Of a stretch of 64,000 bases of DNA, positions 43,553 through 52,856 are shown piece after piece. Positions within the stretch are counted from its first letter, which is position 1. Each line of letters opens with the position of its first letter. Source of the DNA: Persicimonas caeni (GTDB lineage: Bacteria; Myxococcota_A; Bradymonadia; Bradymonadales; Bradymonadaceae); NCBI RefSeq assembly GCF_006517175.1, contig NZ_CP041186.1:2941001-3005000 (forward strand). The letters run 5' to 3'. The notes under the pieces were generated by a model. That model did not search any database. It saw only the letters and a list, made by a program, of their open reading frames with translations, and was not told the DNA's origin. The position numbers and the translations under genes are program-made.

Positions 43553-46141
43553 TCATCGGTTGATTACCTTCTTGTTCTCGCCGGGTTTGACCTCGACGTA
43601 GACCGTCTTGTTCAAGCCAAACTCTTCGTTGACGAGTCGAATCTTGTGGTTGCCGGCCTTGATCTTGAAGTTGATCAGCGGTGTGTAGCGCCCGGTGTCT
43701 TTGCCGTCGATGTGCACGCGCGCCACCGGCTTCGAGCCGATGGTCAGCGTGCCGGTGCCCACCGGCTTTTTCTGCTCGGGCTTTTTGGTCGTGGTGGTCG
43801 AGCCGCTCGAGCCCGAATTGCTCCCTCCCGAGTTCGAACTCGATCCGGAGTTGTTCGTGTGGCTGGAGCCGCTCGAGCCCGAATTGCTCCCTCCCGAGTT
43901 CGACCCGCTGTTTCGGTTGGCCTGGGCGACCGCGCCTGACGACGAGCTGCTCGAGCCGCGGTCTTCTTCGCGCTCGAGCTCGGCGTCGAGGGTGTTCTCC
44001 TTGTCGGTGCCGGCCTCGAATTCCTTTTCCCACTCCTCGTAGCCGCTCTTGTCGACGACCACGCGGTACTTCTTGCCGCCGGCGAGCTCTTCGATCGTCT
44101 CGGGGGTGCGCCCGCGAGCCACGCGCTCGTCCTTTTCGACGTCGTAGACCGAGAAGCGCGCCCGTCGGGGCTCGCTTCGCACCGTCAGCGACACCTGCTT
44201 GGGGCGCAACTTGATCGACAGTTCTTCGACGCCCGACTCGACCTCGACGGTCTTCTCTTCGGGGAAATACTCCTCGTGGGAGACCTTGATGGTGTACTCG
44301 CCCGCCTCGAGGTCTTCGAGGGTCAACGGCGTCGCCTCTTTGCGAGCCTCGCCGTTAAGCTCGACCTTGGCTCCGGGGGGCTCGGTCTTCACGAAGATGC
44401 CGCCCTTCTCGGCCTTGGCCGGCTTGAGCGCCTGGTTGAGGCTGTAGGTATCGCCCGACTTCAGCTCTTGGGTCTTGGTGTAGGGCTGGAAGCCTTCGCT
44501 CTCGATGCGAATCTCGGCGTTTCCGGCGGTCGCCTCGTAGGTAAACGGCGTCTCGCCACTGTGAATCTTCTCACCGTTGATGAAGATCTGGACGGCCTTG
44601 GGCTCGGTGTCGAACACGATCGACGGCTTGGCCTTGTCGCCCATGACGAAGAAGTAGACGCCCAGGCCCACCGCGATGACCGCGACGGCCACCCCGGCGA
44701 TGACCATGCCTCGGCTGCCCTTTTTGTTCGACGCCGGCGACATGCTCTGGACGGTGACCTGCGGGTCGCGCCGCTCCTGGGGCACCGGCGCCATCTGCGC
44801 GGTCGGCTGGCGGGTGCGGCCGGTCTCGGGCAGGTCGTTGAAGCTGTCGGGGCCGCCTCCGTCGAAGCCCATCGGGCCGCCGCCGGTGTCGATCTCGCGC
44901 TCCTCGAACTGCTGTTGGACGTCCCAACGGTTGTACTCGATGGTGGCGTCGCCGTCGTCGACGTCATCTTCGATCTCGATGATGTCGTCGTCGGCCGCGT
45001 ACACGATCTGCGACTCGGTGATCGCCTCGACCTCTTCGGAGGTGCGGTCGAAGATCTGGGTCTCCATCTCCTCTTCGCCCCACTCCAGCCCGCCGCCTCC
45101 GCCGCCGGGCGGCTCCAGGCGCGCCTCGCCGTCGTCGCTCGGGGCGGTCAGGTTCAGGCCCCGGTAGTACTCGAGCTTTTTGTTCTCGAACTCGATGTCG
45201 GCGTTGAACGCCTGCTTCATCGAGTTGGCCAGGTCTTTGTTCGTAAAATAGTAGCCCTGGTTGCGCATGAAGCGCTCGAGCGCCTCGGCCAGATCGTGGG
45301 CCGACTGGTAGCGGTCGTCGGGCGACTTCGCCAGCGCCTTGAGGACGATGTCCTCGAGCTCCTTGGGGATATGCGGGTTGTAGAGGCTGGGCGGGCTCAT
45401 CTCGACTTTGCGGATCTTTTCGAGCGTGTCGAAGTCGCTCTCGCCCAAAAAGAGCCGCTCGAGGGTGAGCATCTCGTAGAGCACGATCCCCAAGCTGAAG
45501 ATGTCGCTGCGGTGGTCGACATGCAGCCCGCGCACCTGCTCGGGGCTCATGTAGCTGAACTTGCCCTTGAGGATGCCCACCTGTGTCTGGCTCTGCTTGC
45601 CGGTGGCCTTGGCGATGCCAAAATCGATGACCTTGACCTCACCTTCGTAGGAGATGAGGACGTTTTGCGGAGAGATGTCGCGGTGGACGATGTTGAGCGG
45701 GTTGCCCTGCGAGTCGTTCTTTTCGTGCGCGTGGGCCAGCCCCTCACACACCTTCATGACGATGTAGCAGACCCGCGGGATGTCGACCTTCTCGCCGATG
45801 CGCCGCGCGCGCTCGAAGATGGTCTTTACATCTTTGCCGCTGATGTACTCCATGGCGATGAAGTACGAATCGTCGACCTTTCCCAGGTCGAAGATCTGGG
45901 CGATATTCGGGTGGTTGAGCTGCCCGGCGATCTTCGCTTCATCAATGAACATATTGATGAACGACTCGTCCTCGGCGATGCTCGACAGGATCTTTTTGAC
46001 CGCCAGAAGGCGCTCGAACCCCTCCACACCGAAGGCTTTCGCCTTATATACCTCCGCCATTCCCCCAACGTTGATACGTTCGAGGAGGTAGTACTTTCCA
46101 AACGGAATGGGTTTGGGAAGAATGCCCGGTTCGTTGCTCAT
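43553..46141 (-). CDS. transmembrane Ser/Thr protein kinase with PEGA domains
   Basis: An 862-residue kinase: kinase domain (about residues 14-300; GGMAEVYKA, HRDISPQN, DFG, GKFSYMSPEQV), an acidic Asp/Glu/Gly-rich linker, one membrane helix (about 477-500; VIAGVAVAVIAVGLGVYFF), then PEGA domains at about 505-570, 575-640, 645-710 and, after a Ser/Gly/Asn linker, a further one at 795-860. PEGA domains are beta-sandwiches likely to contact the cell wall or surface layer. The Ser/Gly linker is encoded by a duplicated 39-bp segment (43801-43903). It is first in a two-kinase minus-strand operon. Confidence 0.92.
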   Translation of the reverse strand: MSNEPGILPKPIPFGKYYLLERINVGGMAEVYKAKAFGVEGFERLLAVKKILSSIAEDESFINMFIDEAKIAGQLNHPNIAQIFDLGKVDDSYFIAMEYISGKDVKTIFERARRIGEKVDIPRVCYIVMKVCEGLAHAHEKNDSQGNPLNIVHRDISPQNVLISYEGEVKVIDFGIAKATGKQSQTQVGILKGKFSYMSPEQVRGLHVDHRSDIFSLGIVLYEMLTLERLFLGESDFDTLEKIRKVEMSPPSLYNPHIPKELEDIVLKALAKSPDDRYQSAHDLAEALERFMRNQGYYFTNKDLANSMKQAFNADIEFENKKLEYYRGLNLTAPSDDGEARLEPPGGGGGGLEWGEEEMETQIFDRTSEEVEAITESQIVYAADDDIIEIEDDVDDGDATIEYNRWDVQQQFEEREIDTGGGPMGFDGGGPDSFNDLPETGRTRQPTAQMAPVPQERRDPQVTVQSMSPASNKKGSRGMVIAGVAVAVIAVGLGVYFFVMGDKAKPSIVFDTEPKAVQIFINGEKIHSGETPFTYEATAGNAEIRIESEGFQPYTKTQELKSGDTYSLNQALKPAKAEKGGIFVKTEPPGAKVELNGEARKEATPLTLEDLEAGEYTIKVSHEEYFPEEKTVEVESGVEELSIKLRPKQVSLTVRSEPRRARFSVYDVEKDERVARGRTPETIEELAGGKKYRVVVDKSGYEEWEKEFEAGTDKENTLDAELEREEDRGSSSSSSGAVAQANRNSGSNSGGSNSGSSGSSHTNNSGSSSNSGGSNSGSSGSTTTTKKPEQKKPVGTGTLTIGSKPVARVHIDGKDTGRYTPLINFKIKAGNHKIRLVNEEFGLNKTVYVEVKPGENKKVINR
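43801..43903. repeat. in-gene direct duplication in a Ser/Gly linker
   Basis: A segment of about 39 bases beginning GAGCCGCTCGAGCCCGAATT occurs twice (near 43801 and 43865), encoding repeated NSGGSNSGSSGS in the PEGA kinase. It is probably a recent slippage or recombination product. Confidence 0.6.
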
Positions 46142-46372
46142 GAGGCCTCAAATGGCTGACACGGACCAGCTTTTGACGTGTCGACGACCGTCGAATCCTA
46201 GAGAAGCCCCCGCCCGAATGTCAACCAGCGCCGGGGGGGTCGTCATCAGCTCCCGGGCGGTCGCACGCATCGAAGCACGAAAAGGGCACGTTCAGCGCGT
46301 AGAATACAACAGGACGCGGTGTGCGTGAAGTGTGCGAAACAATTAGGCTCTGTTCGCCCACATTGAGCCACT

Positions 46373-46990
46373 CTAGTTAATTTGTCTATGGCTTCTGAGT
46401 AACTCTGCGCGTCGCTTGCGCACCCAGCGATGAAACATCCACATGACGAACGCGTGCAGGCGCGTCTGGGTGAATCGATAGGTGAGCGCGCGAGCCCGGG
46501 CGAGCAGCCCGCGCGTCCTTCGGCCGCTGATCGCCGGGCGAAAGCCGACCAGGCGCGTCTCGAAGATCTCGCGATCGCCGTCGCGCCACCATCGAAAGCT
46601 CAGCTTGGCGTCCCACTTGTTCTCGGAGTGAATCACCGCCAGCAGCCCGCCGGTGACCGGATAGAACAGCTCGCCTTCTTCGCCGCGCGCCAGCGCCCCC
46701 ATCTTGATGATCTTGGGGCCGACCGGCCACACATAAAACGCCGGCTGGACCTGGTCTTCGCCGCTGGCGGACACGCCGATCACCCCGAAGAGCAGCCGGC
46801 TGACGTAGTCGGGGTAGGCCAGCGCGGCGCGGTGACAGCCCACGGCGAGTCGATCTTCGCCGTCGGCCGTCGCCGCGATGCCGCGCCAGGTGGTCGTCTC
46901 GCGACTGAACGAGTACCCGTCGTCGTCCAGGTCGGTCTCCGAGTCGTAGGAGACGTCGACCCGGGTCAGTTGTGCGTCGGTTTCACTCAA
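46373..46990 (-). CDS. conserved-looking protein of unknown function
   Basis: A 205-residue protein without a signal peptide or membrane segment, ending in a basic helix (RKRRAELLRSHRQ). SFRWWRDGDREIFETRLVGFRP suggests a beta-rich core. Its start overlaps the stop of the aldehyde dehydrogenase (46987-46990), so the two are translationally coupled. No family was recognised. The 231-bp gap before it (46142-46372) shows no feature. Confidence 0.55.
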   Translation of the reverse strand: MSETDAQLTRVDVSYDSETDLDDDGYSFSRETTTWRGIAATADGEDRLAVGCHRAALAYPDYVSRLLFGVIGVSASGEDQVQPAFYVWPVGPKIIKMGALARGEEGELFYPVTGGLLAVIHSENKWDAKLSFRWWRDGDREIFETRLVGFRPAISGRRTRGLLARARALTYRFTQTRLHAFVMWMFHRWVRKRRAELLRSHRQIN

Positions 46991-48591
46991 CTGAACAGGT
47001 CAGTGATCTTTTTGGAAATCCCGCGCCGGTACAGCACGCCGAAGACCTTGTCGACCGCCTTGCCCACCCCGGCGTTGTACGGGAACCAGAACGGCTCTTT
47101 CTTGAGGTTGAAGATATCCTCGAGCACCGTCTTCGACTGGGTGAACTTGTGCAGCTCGTTTTTGCTCTTGCGCCGGCCGATGCCCGAGTGCTTGACCCCG
47201 CCGTAGGGCGCCTCGAGCGCCAGGTAGCTGGCGATGACGTCGTTGATGCACACCTGCCCCGACTCGATCTGGCGAGCCAGGTCGCGTCCGCGGCGCACGT
47301 CGCCGGTCCACACCGACGAGTTGAGGCCGAACTCCGAGTCGTTGGCCAACTGCACCGCCTCGAAGCCCGAGCGCACCTTCATGATCGGCATGACCGGGCC
47401 GAAGGTCTCTTCCTTCATGATCTTCATCGAGTGATCGACGTCGACGAGCACGGTGGGCTCGAAGAAGTCGCCCTCGTCGGTGTCGCGGCGCTTGCCGCCG
47501 GTCAGGATGCGCGCGCCCTTGTCGACGGCGTCCTTGATATGCTTCTCGATGATATGCTTTTGGTCCGGGTCGATCATCGCGCCGATGTCGATGGTGTAGT
47601 CCCACGGCACACCCTGGCGCAGGTCACGGGTGAGCTCGACGACGCGCTCGACGAACTGGTCGTAGACCGCCTCGTGCACGTAGACGCGCTCGACGGACAT
47701 GCACACCTGGCCGGAGTTGAAGAACGAGCCCCACACGATGCCGTTGGCCGCCCGCTCGATGTCGGCGTCATCGAGCACGATCGCCGGGTCCTTGCCGCCC
47801 AGCTCGAGCGTGCATGGCACCAGGTTCTCGGCGGCCGCCTTGGCGACCTTGCGCCCGGTGGCCACGCTGCCCGTAAACGTGATCGCGTCGGCCTCGTCAC
47901 ACAGCGCGGCGCCCACGTCGCCAAAGCCGGGCATCACCTGCAGCAGGCCCTCGGGAAGCCCCGACTCGTTCATCACCTCGATGGCCCGAATCACCGCCAA
48001 GGACGTGTGCTCCGACGGCTTGATCATGACCGCGTTGCCCGCGATCAGCGCCGGAATCGCCGGAGTCAGCGACAGGTCGATGGGGAAATTCCAGGGGCTG
48101 ATATTCACGACCAGCCCGATGGGCGGATACTGCACCTTGACCCGCTTGTTTTTGAGCAAGTGCAGGTTGAGGGGCTGGTCGGCCAGAAATTCAGCCGCGT
48201 TCGACGTGTAGTAGCGGAAGGTCTCGAAGACCGTCAGCAGCTCGGCCTGCGCGTCGATGATCGCCTTGCCCGTCTCGGCGACCAGCAGGTCCAGAATCTC
48301 CTCGCGGTGGTCGAGCAGATGATCGCGCGCCTCGAGCATGTGCCGGCAGCGCTCCTCGACCGACAACCTGCGCCAGCTCTGGAACGCCTGCTTGGCCGCG
48401 GTGACCTTGGCGGGAATCTCCTCGACGGCGGTCGCCGGGATCTCGGCGATGATCTTGGAGGTCGCCGGGTTGTAGCACTCGATGGTGCGGGCCGCCTTTT
48501 TGGTGTTCTTTTTTTTCTTTGCCGACGTCTTATTGGTAGGTGACTTCTTGGCGGATGACTTCTGATCGGTCGTCTTGCTGGCGCTGGTCAT
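46987..48591 (-). CDS. NAD(P)-dependent aldehyde dehydrogenase
   Basis: A 534-residue ALDH-superfamily enzyme. Seen are ISPWNFPIDL, the cofactor loop FTGSVATGRKV, the catalytic Glu in LELGGKDPAIV, the catalytic Cys in NSGQVCMSVERV, and EETFGPVMPIM near the end. The sequence is closest in style to succinate-semialdehyde/general acyl-aldehyde dehydrogenases. A Lys/Ser-rich N-terminal tail of about 35 residues (KKKKNTKKAAR) is unusual and not part of the fold. GGGAG lies before ATG 48591. It is co-translated with the following unknown gene. Confidence 0.9.
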   Translation of the reverse strand: MTSASKTTDQKSSAKKSPTNKTSAKKKKNTKKAARTIECYNPATSKIIAEIPATAVEEIPAKVTAAKQAFQSWRRLSVEERCRHMLEARDHLLDHREEILDLLVAETGKAIIDAQAELLTVFETFRYYTSNAAEFLADQPLNLHLLKNKRVKVQYPPIGLVVNISPWNFPIDLSLTPAIPALIAGNAVMIKPSEHTSLAVIRAIEVMNESGLPEGLLQVMPGFGDVGAALCDEADAITFTGSVATGRKVAKAAAENLVPCTLELGGKDPAIVLDDADIERAANGIVWGSFFNSGQVCMSVERVYVHEAVYDQFVERVVELTRDLRQGVPWDYTIDIGAMIDPDQKHIIEKHIKDAVDKGARILTGGKRRDTDEGDFFEPTVLVDVDHSMKIMKEETFGPVMPIMKVRSGFEAVQLANDSEFGLNSSVWTGDVRRGRDLARQIESGQVCINDVIASYLALEAPYGGVKHSGIGRRKSKNELHKFTQSKTVLEDIFNLKKEPFWFPYNAGVGKAVDKVFGVLYRRGISKKITDLFS

Positions 48592-48785
48592 CGATATCTC
48601 CCTGGCTGGAACGCACATGTATTTGGGGCGTGTGGCAGACACTCGCACATATAGCAGTTGGACCCCGCAGTGTCAGGTGGCCACATTACAATTTGCCATC
48701 CGATCCTAAGTTCGTAAGATGTGGTCGCAAGCCCGGGCCAGGCTGAAGCACAATCAGCGCTTCTCTCAGTAAAAGGGAACAACCA

Positions 48786-49181
48786 ATGAGTGAACAAAAG
48801 TTGAACAGACGCGAATTCTTCGAACGAGCCGCGATGCTCGGAGCCGTTGCTGCAGGCGCAGGTAGCTTCTTGGCGGCATGCCAGAAGCAAGGCGGCAACG
48901 GCGCCGAAGCCGAAGGCGGCGCCGGCGCGCAAAAAGCCGAAGGCGGCGGCGCCAAAGGCGGCGAGCTGAGCTGCACCGACACTGCTGGCCTGAGCGAGCA
49001 GCAGATCAAGGTGCGCGAGTCGCTCAACTACGTCGACAAATCGCCCAAACCCGAGCAGCTGTGCGAGAACTGCCAGCTGTACAAGCCCGCCCCCAGCGCA
49101 GGGGAATGTGGCGGCTGCCAGACCGTCCCCGGCCCGATCCACCCGAAAGGTTGGTGCACGGCATGGGTGAAAAAGTCGTAA
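48786..49181 (+). CDS. high-potential iron-sulfur protein (HiPIP)
   Basis: A 131-residue electron carrier. The N-terminus (LNRREFFERAAMLGAV) is a Tat-type signal and overlaps a lipobox-like LAAC (Cys32), so it may be a lipoprotein exported folded. A Gly/Ala/Lys linker precedes the mature domain. The four cluster ligands follow the HiPIP pattern C-x2-C ... C ... C (CENC, GGCQT, GWCTAW). HiPIPs carry single electrons in the periplasm between cytochrome bc1 or alternative complex III and an oxidase. It is monocistronic and ends in a clear terminator. Confidence 0.92.
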   Translation: MSEQKLNRREFFERAAMLGAVAAGAGSFLAACQKQGGNGAEAEGGAGAQKAEGGGAKGGELSCTDTAGLSEQQIKVRESLNYVDKSPKPEQLCENCQLYKPAPSAGECGGCQTVPGPIHPKGWCTAWVKKS

Positions 49182-49205
49182 TTGCGCACGCCTTCTAGAT
49201 TCGAG

Positions 49206-49240
49206 CCCCCGTACAGTCTCTGAGTGTACGGGGGTTTTTT
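49206..49240 (+). terminator. Rho-independent terminator of the HiPIP gene
   Basis: A ten-base stem CCCCCGTACA/TGTACGGGGG with a nine-base loop is followed by six Ts, 24 bp after the HiPIP stop. Confidence 0.95.
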
Positions 49241-49373
49241 GGTTCTTGCTGACGGAAGCGCTCAGCAGGAACATCCCACGCTCCCAGTTGTTGTAACCCT
49301 AGACAGACCAAGTTACACTCGACTGCCCGGGATGCTTGGGTTCCGGTGCAGACGCGACGCTTCAGGGAGTACG

Positions 49374-51926
49374 ATGGAAGACAAGGAGCAACTGGCTCGT
49401 CAACTGCTCGACAAGATCGAGGAGACCGAAGACGAAGAGCGCTACCGCAGCTTCAGGGACCAGCTGTACGGGTTGGGCCCCGACGTGCTGCCGCTGCTTC
49501 GCAAGGAATTGGCCAGCTACCACTATCGGCGGCGCATGGCCGCAGCGACCAACTTGGGACGATTGGGGGACGCGCAGGCCGTCAGCGAGCTTGTGCGCCT
49601 GCTGAACGACCCGCAGGCCGGCGTGCGCGAGATGGCGTTGTTCGCGCTGGGGATTTTGGGGGACACCAGCGTCACCGACGCCATCCTCAACTCCCTGAAC
49701 GACTACGACGCCGACGTGCGCTACCGCGCGCTGGTCGCCCTGAGCGACCTGGGCTACGGCCAGCTCGAGGACGTGCTCATCCGCTGCATGAACGACGAGG
49801 CGTACGGGGTGCGCGAGCAGGCGCTCGGCCAGCTTCGCACCATCGGCTCGGTCAAGGCGGTGCCCGCGGTGCTGCGCGCGCTCTTGGAGCGTGAATCCGA
49901 GATGCAGCAGATGGCCGAGGAGGCCCTCGACCGCCTCGTCCCCAAGATGACCCGCGAGCACTACAAGCGGCTTCGCGAAGAGCTCAAACCCCGCGAGCGC
50001 CGCCTCGTGCTCAACTACTTGGAGGCGCGCAACCTGCAGGAGGTCTACGGCACGCTGTGGAAAAAGCTGCAGCTCGTCTCCAAGAATAGCGGCTCGAAGC
50101 GCGGGCTCGACAAATACGGGCGCATCCTCAACTCCCCCGACGAGCGCGAATTCTTGTCGCGCGCCTACGGCCGCGACGAAGAGGTCGACCTGCTCGTCGA
50201 CCACTTCGGCAACCCCGACGTGCAGCGCAGCGTCTTGCTGGTCGGCGAGGCCGGCGTGGGCAAGACCGCGGTCATCCAGGAGTTCGCCCAGCGGCTCATC
50301 GACACCGACGAAGACTGGAAGGTGCTCGAGACCAACACCAGCGAGCTCATCAGCGGCACACGCTACCTGGGCGACTGGGAGACCAAGCTCAAGGAGATGA
50401 CCGACGCGATCCTCAAGGACAAGTCGCGCGTGATCATCTACATCACCAACCCCAACGACCTTTTGGGCGCAGGCGCGCACTCCAAGAGCGACGAGAACTT
50501 CGCCGACTTCTTCAAGCCCTACCTGCACCGCGGCCAGGTCCACATGATCGCCGAGTGCACCGAAGAGGCGCTCAAGGGCGGCCTGAGCCGCGACCCCGGC
50601 TTCTTGCGCCTCTTCCGCCAGGTCAAAGTCCAGCCGATGGACGACAAGCAGACCCTCGACGTGCTCGAAAAGCGCGTGGGAGATCTGAAAGCCCACGGCG
50701 GCCGCAAAGTCACCGCCGAAGAGGGCACGCTCGAGCAAGTCGTCGACTTCGCCAAGAGCTTTTATACCCGGGCGCACGCCCCGGGCCGCGCCTGCGACCT
50801 GCTCGACGCGCTCGTCGACTACGCCGGCCGCAAGAGCGACGACGACGAAAAGGTCGTCGAGCTTCGCGTCGAGCAATTGCCGCCGTGCTTGTCCGAAGTC
50901 ACCGGCATGAGCCTCGACCTGCTCGACGACACCATCCCGCTCGACCTCGACGAAACCGAGGAGTGGTTCAAGACGCGCCTGATCGACCAGGACCACGCCG
51001 TCGACAGCTTCGTCGACCGCCTGGCGATGGTCAAAGCAGGCCTGGGCGACCCGGAGCGCCCGCTGGGCGTCCACTTCCTGGTCGGCCCCACGGGCGTGGG
51101 CAAGACCTACTTCACCAAGCTCGTGAGCGAGCGCCTCTTCGGCAGCGACGACCGCATGATTCGCTTCGACTTGAGCGAATACCAGGGCCGCTTCGCCGTC
51201 GAGAAGCTCATCGGCTCGCCGCACGACAAAGACCGCGAGGGCCTGCTGACCGAGGCGGTCAAAAACCAGCCGTACAGCGTGTTGCTCTTCGACGAATTCG
51301 AGAAGGCCGACCCCGAGATCTACCACCTGTTCCTGCAGATCTTGGACGAGGGCCGCCTGACCGACGCGCGCGGTCGCACCACCGACTTTCGCCAGACGCT
51401 CATCTTCCTGACGAGCAACCTGGGCGCCTCCAAGACGAGCATCGTGCCCGTCGGCTTCGACGGCAACAACGGCCAGACGAGCTACACGGGCCATATCCGC
51501 CACAAGCTCGACGAATTCTTCGCCCCCGAGTTCTTGAACCGGTTGGACGAAATCGTCGTCTTCGACCCGCTCACCCCGCGCGCCATGGAGCGCCTGGTCG
51601 AGCTCGAGATCGCCAAGGCCCTCGAGCGCCGCGGGTTCGCGCGCCGAAAACTTCGCGTGCGCACCACCCGCGCGGCGATGCTGTGGCTCGAAGAGCAGGG
51701 CTTCTCGGAGCGTTTCGGCGCCCGCGAGCTCAAGCGCACTATCGAGCGCAGCGTGCTCGCTCCCATCAGCCGACTCATCGTCACCGAACCCGGCGGCCAC
51801 CACGGCAAGACGCTCCTGGTCGACGAGGAGGACGGTGATTTGACCGTTTCGTTCGTGCGCCGCGAGGAGACGACTGGTACACCGGCTCTGCCAAGAGAAC
51901 CCCGGACGCCGTCGCGGGTCGAGTAG
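49374..51926 (+). CDS. HEAT-repeat / double AAA+ Clp hybrid
   Basis: An 850-residue protein. Residues 1-235 are HEAT-like repeats (VSELVRLLNDPQAGVREMALFALGILGD and following units) that replace the Clp N-domain. The first AAA+ domain (about 270-500) keeps Walker A GEAGVGKT, but its Walker B strand reads VIIYITNPNDLLGAGA where FIDEIH is expected, so the catalytic acidic pair is missing. The second AAA+ domain (about 555-800) is intact: GPTGVGKT, LLFDEFEKAD, LTSNLGA, NRLDEIVVF, and FGARELKRTIE. VGFDG precedes the NRLDE motif where ClpC carries its VGF ClpP-docking loop. AGGGAG precedes ATG 49374. It is presumably an unfoldase or disaggregase with HEAT-mediated substrate choice. Confidence 0.85.
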   Translation: MEDKEQLARQLLDKIEETEDEERYRSFRDQLYGLGPDVLPLLRKELASYHYRRRMAAATNLGRLGDAQAVSELVRLLNDPQAGVREMALFALGILGDTSVTDAILNSLNDYDADVRYRALVALSDLGYGQLEDVLIRCMNDEAYGVREQALGQLRTIGSVKAVPAVLRALLERESEMQQMAEEALDRLVPKMTREHYKRLREELKPRERRLVLNYLEARNLQEVYGTLWKKLQLVSKNSGSKRGLDKYGRILNSPDEREFLSRAYGRDEEVDLLVDHFGNPDVQRSVLLVGEAGVGKTAVIQEFAQRLIDTDEDWKVLETNTSELISGTRYLGDWETKLKEMTDAILKDKSRVIIYITNPNDLLGAGAHSKSDENFADFFKPYLHRGQVHMIAECTEEALKGGLSRDPGFLRLFRQVKVQPMDDKQTLDVLEKRVGDLKAHGGRKVTAEEGTLEQVVDFAKSFYTRAHAPGRACDLLDALVDYAGRKSDDDEKVVELRVEQLPPCLSEVTGMSLDLLDDTIPLDLDETEEWFKTRLIDQDHAVDSFVDRLAMVKAGLGDPERPLGVHFLVGPTGVGKTYFTKLVSERLFGSDDRMIRFDLSEYQGRFAVEKLIGSPHDKDREGLLTEAVKNQPYSVLLFDEFEKADPEIYHLFLQILDEGRLTDARGRTTDFRQTLIFLTSNLGASKTSIVPVGFDGNNGQTSYTGHIRHKLDEFFAPEFLNRLDEIVVFDPLTPRAMERLVELEIAKALERRGFARRKLRVRTTRAAMLWLEEQGFSERFGARELKRTIERSVLAPISRLIVTEPGGHHGKTLLVDEEDGDLTVSFVRREETTGTPALPREPRTPSRVE

Positions 51927-51939
51927 TTCTAGTATGCAG

Positions 51940-52139
51940 TCCCTTGCTTTTTGGCGGGGCCCCTCCGACGGCTCCGCCGACACCTCCCCTTGCGCTGAAA
52001 ACCGCGCCGGGGAGGGGGATTGCAGGTAAGAAAAGCGTTCCAAAGGTGCAATCCCCCTCCCCCGGCTGCTTTCCAGGCCGAGGGGAGGTGGCCGAGCGCC
52101 GTTCGCTCGACCGGAGGGGCCCTTACAAGAAGCAAGGGA
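51940..52139. repeat. 200-bp imperfect inverted repeat
   Basis: Ends TCCCTTGCTT and AAGCAAGGGA bound two arms of about 90 bases that share GGGGCCCCTCCG, CACCTCCCCT and CGGGGAGGGGGATTGCA in mirror order. It occupies most of the gap between the Clp hybrid and rsmG, which share its direction. No protein is encoded. It could be a non-autonomous element or a large RNA hairpin. Confidence 0.7.
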
Positions 52140-52175
52140 TCTCAGCATATCCACCTCAATCACCCATCTCTCACC

Positions 52176-52820
52176 ATGCCCCTCCAAAAACTCCAAAACT
52201 TCTGCACCGCCAACAACCTCCCGTGGACCGACGAAATCGTCAACGATTTCGCCACCTATCTCGAGCTTCTGACCCACTTCAACAAGGTGATGAACCTCAT
52301 CGGACCCATGTCCGAAGGGGAGGTCGTCGACCAGTTGCTCATCGACAGCGTCGCCGCGGCCGCGGTGTGCGCGCCGCAGGGGCCGATCCTCGACGTCGGC
52401 AGCGGCGCGGGCCTGCCCGGCGTGCCGCTCAAGCTGCTCTACCCCGACCTGCCGATCACGCTCGTCGAGCCGCGCCAAAAGCGCACGACTTTCCTGAAGA
52501 TCGTGCTCAATCGGCTCGACTTGGCCGACACGACCATCGAGCGAAAACGCATCGAGGAGGTCGAGCGCGCCGAATTCTCGTACGTGATCTCGAAGGCGTT
52601 TCAGCCGCCGGTGCAGTGGTTGGAGACGGCGAGCGAGTGGACGGCTGACGAAGGGGTCGTGATGTGTCTGACGCGGCCCGACGAGCGCGCGGCGCTCGAG
52701 GCGAAGGCCGGCGAGCTCGGGCTCGAGCTCGCCGGGGCGTGCGACGACACGACCGTGCTCGGCGCGCCCAGCGTAGGCGACGTGCGGGCTATCTACGCGT
52801 TTGGGCAGCCGGGAGAGTAG
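52176..52820 (+). CDS. rsmG: 16S rRNA G527 N7-methyltransferase
   Basis: A 214-residue SAM methyltransferase of the RsmG/GidB family. The N-terminal helices (FATYLELLTHFNKVMNLIG) and the SAM motif LDVGSGAGLPGVPLKL followed by LVEPRQKRTTFLK are diagnostic. It methylates G527 in the decoding site region. ATG 52176 is used; an upstream start at 52020 would lie inside the inverted repeat. The usual parA/parB or mnmG neighbours are absent. Confidence 0.9.
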   Translation: MPLQKLQNFCTANNLPWTDEIVNDFATYLELLTHFNKVMNLIGPMSEGEVVDQLLIDSVAAAAVCAPQGPILDVGSGAGLPGVPLKLLYPDLPITLVEPRQKRTTFLKIVLNRLDLADTTIERKRIEEVERAEFSYVISKAFQPPVQWLETASEWTADEGVVMCLTRPDERAALEAKAGELGLELAGACDDTTVLGAPSVGDVRAIYAFGQPGE

Positions 52821-52856
52821 GCCTTGCAGGGCGTGACGCCCTCTAAATATGCATCT

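Noticed and set aside
48610-48640. A further MITE copy, from TATTTGGGGCG near 48620
   Set aside because: Only 11 bases match the element end and nothing beyond aligns, so a chance match is likely.
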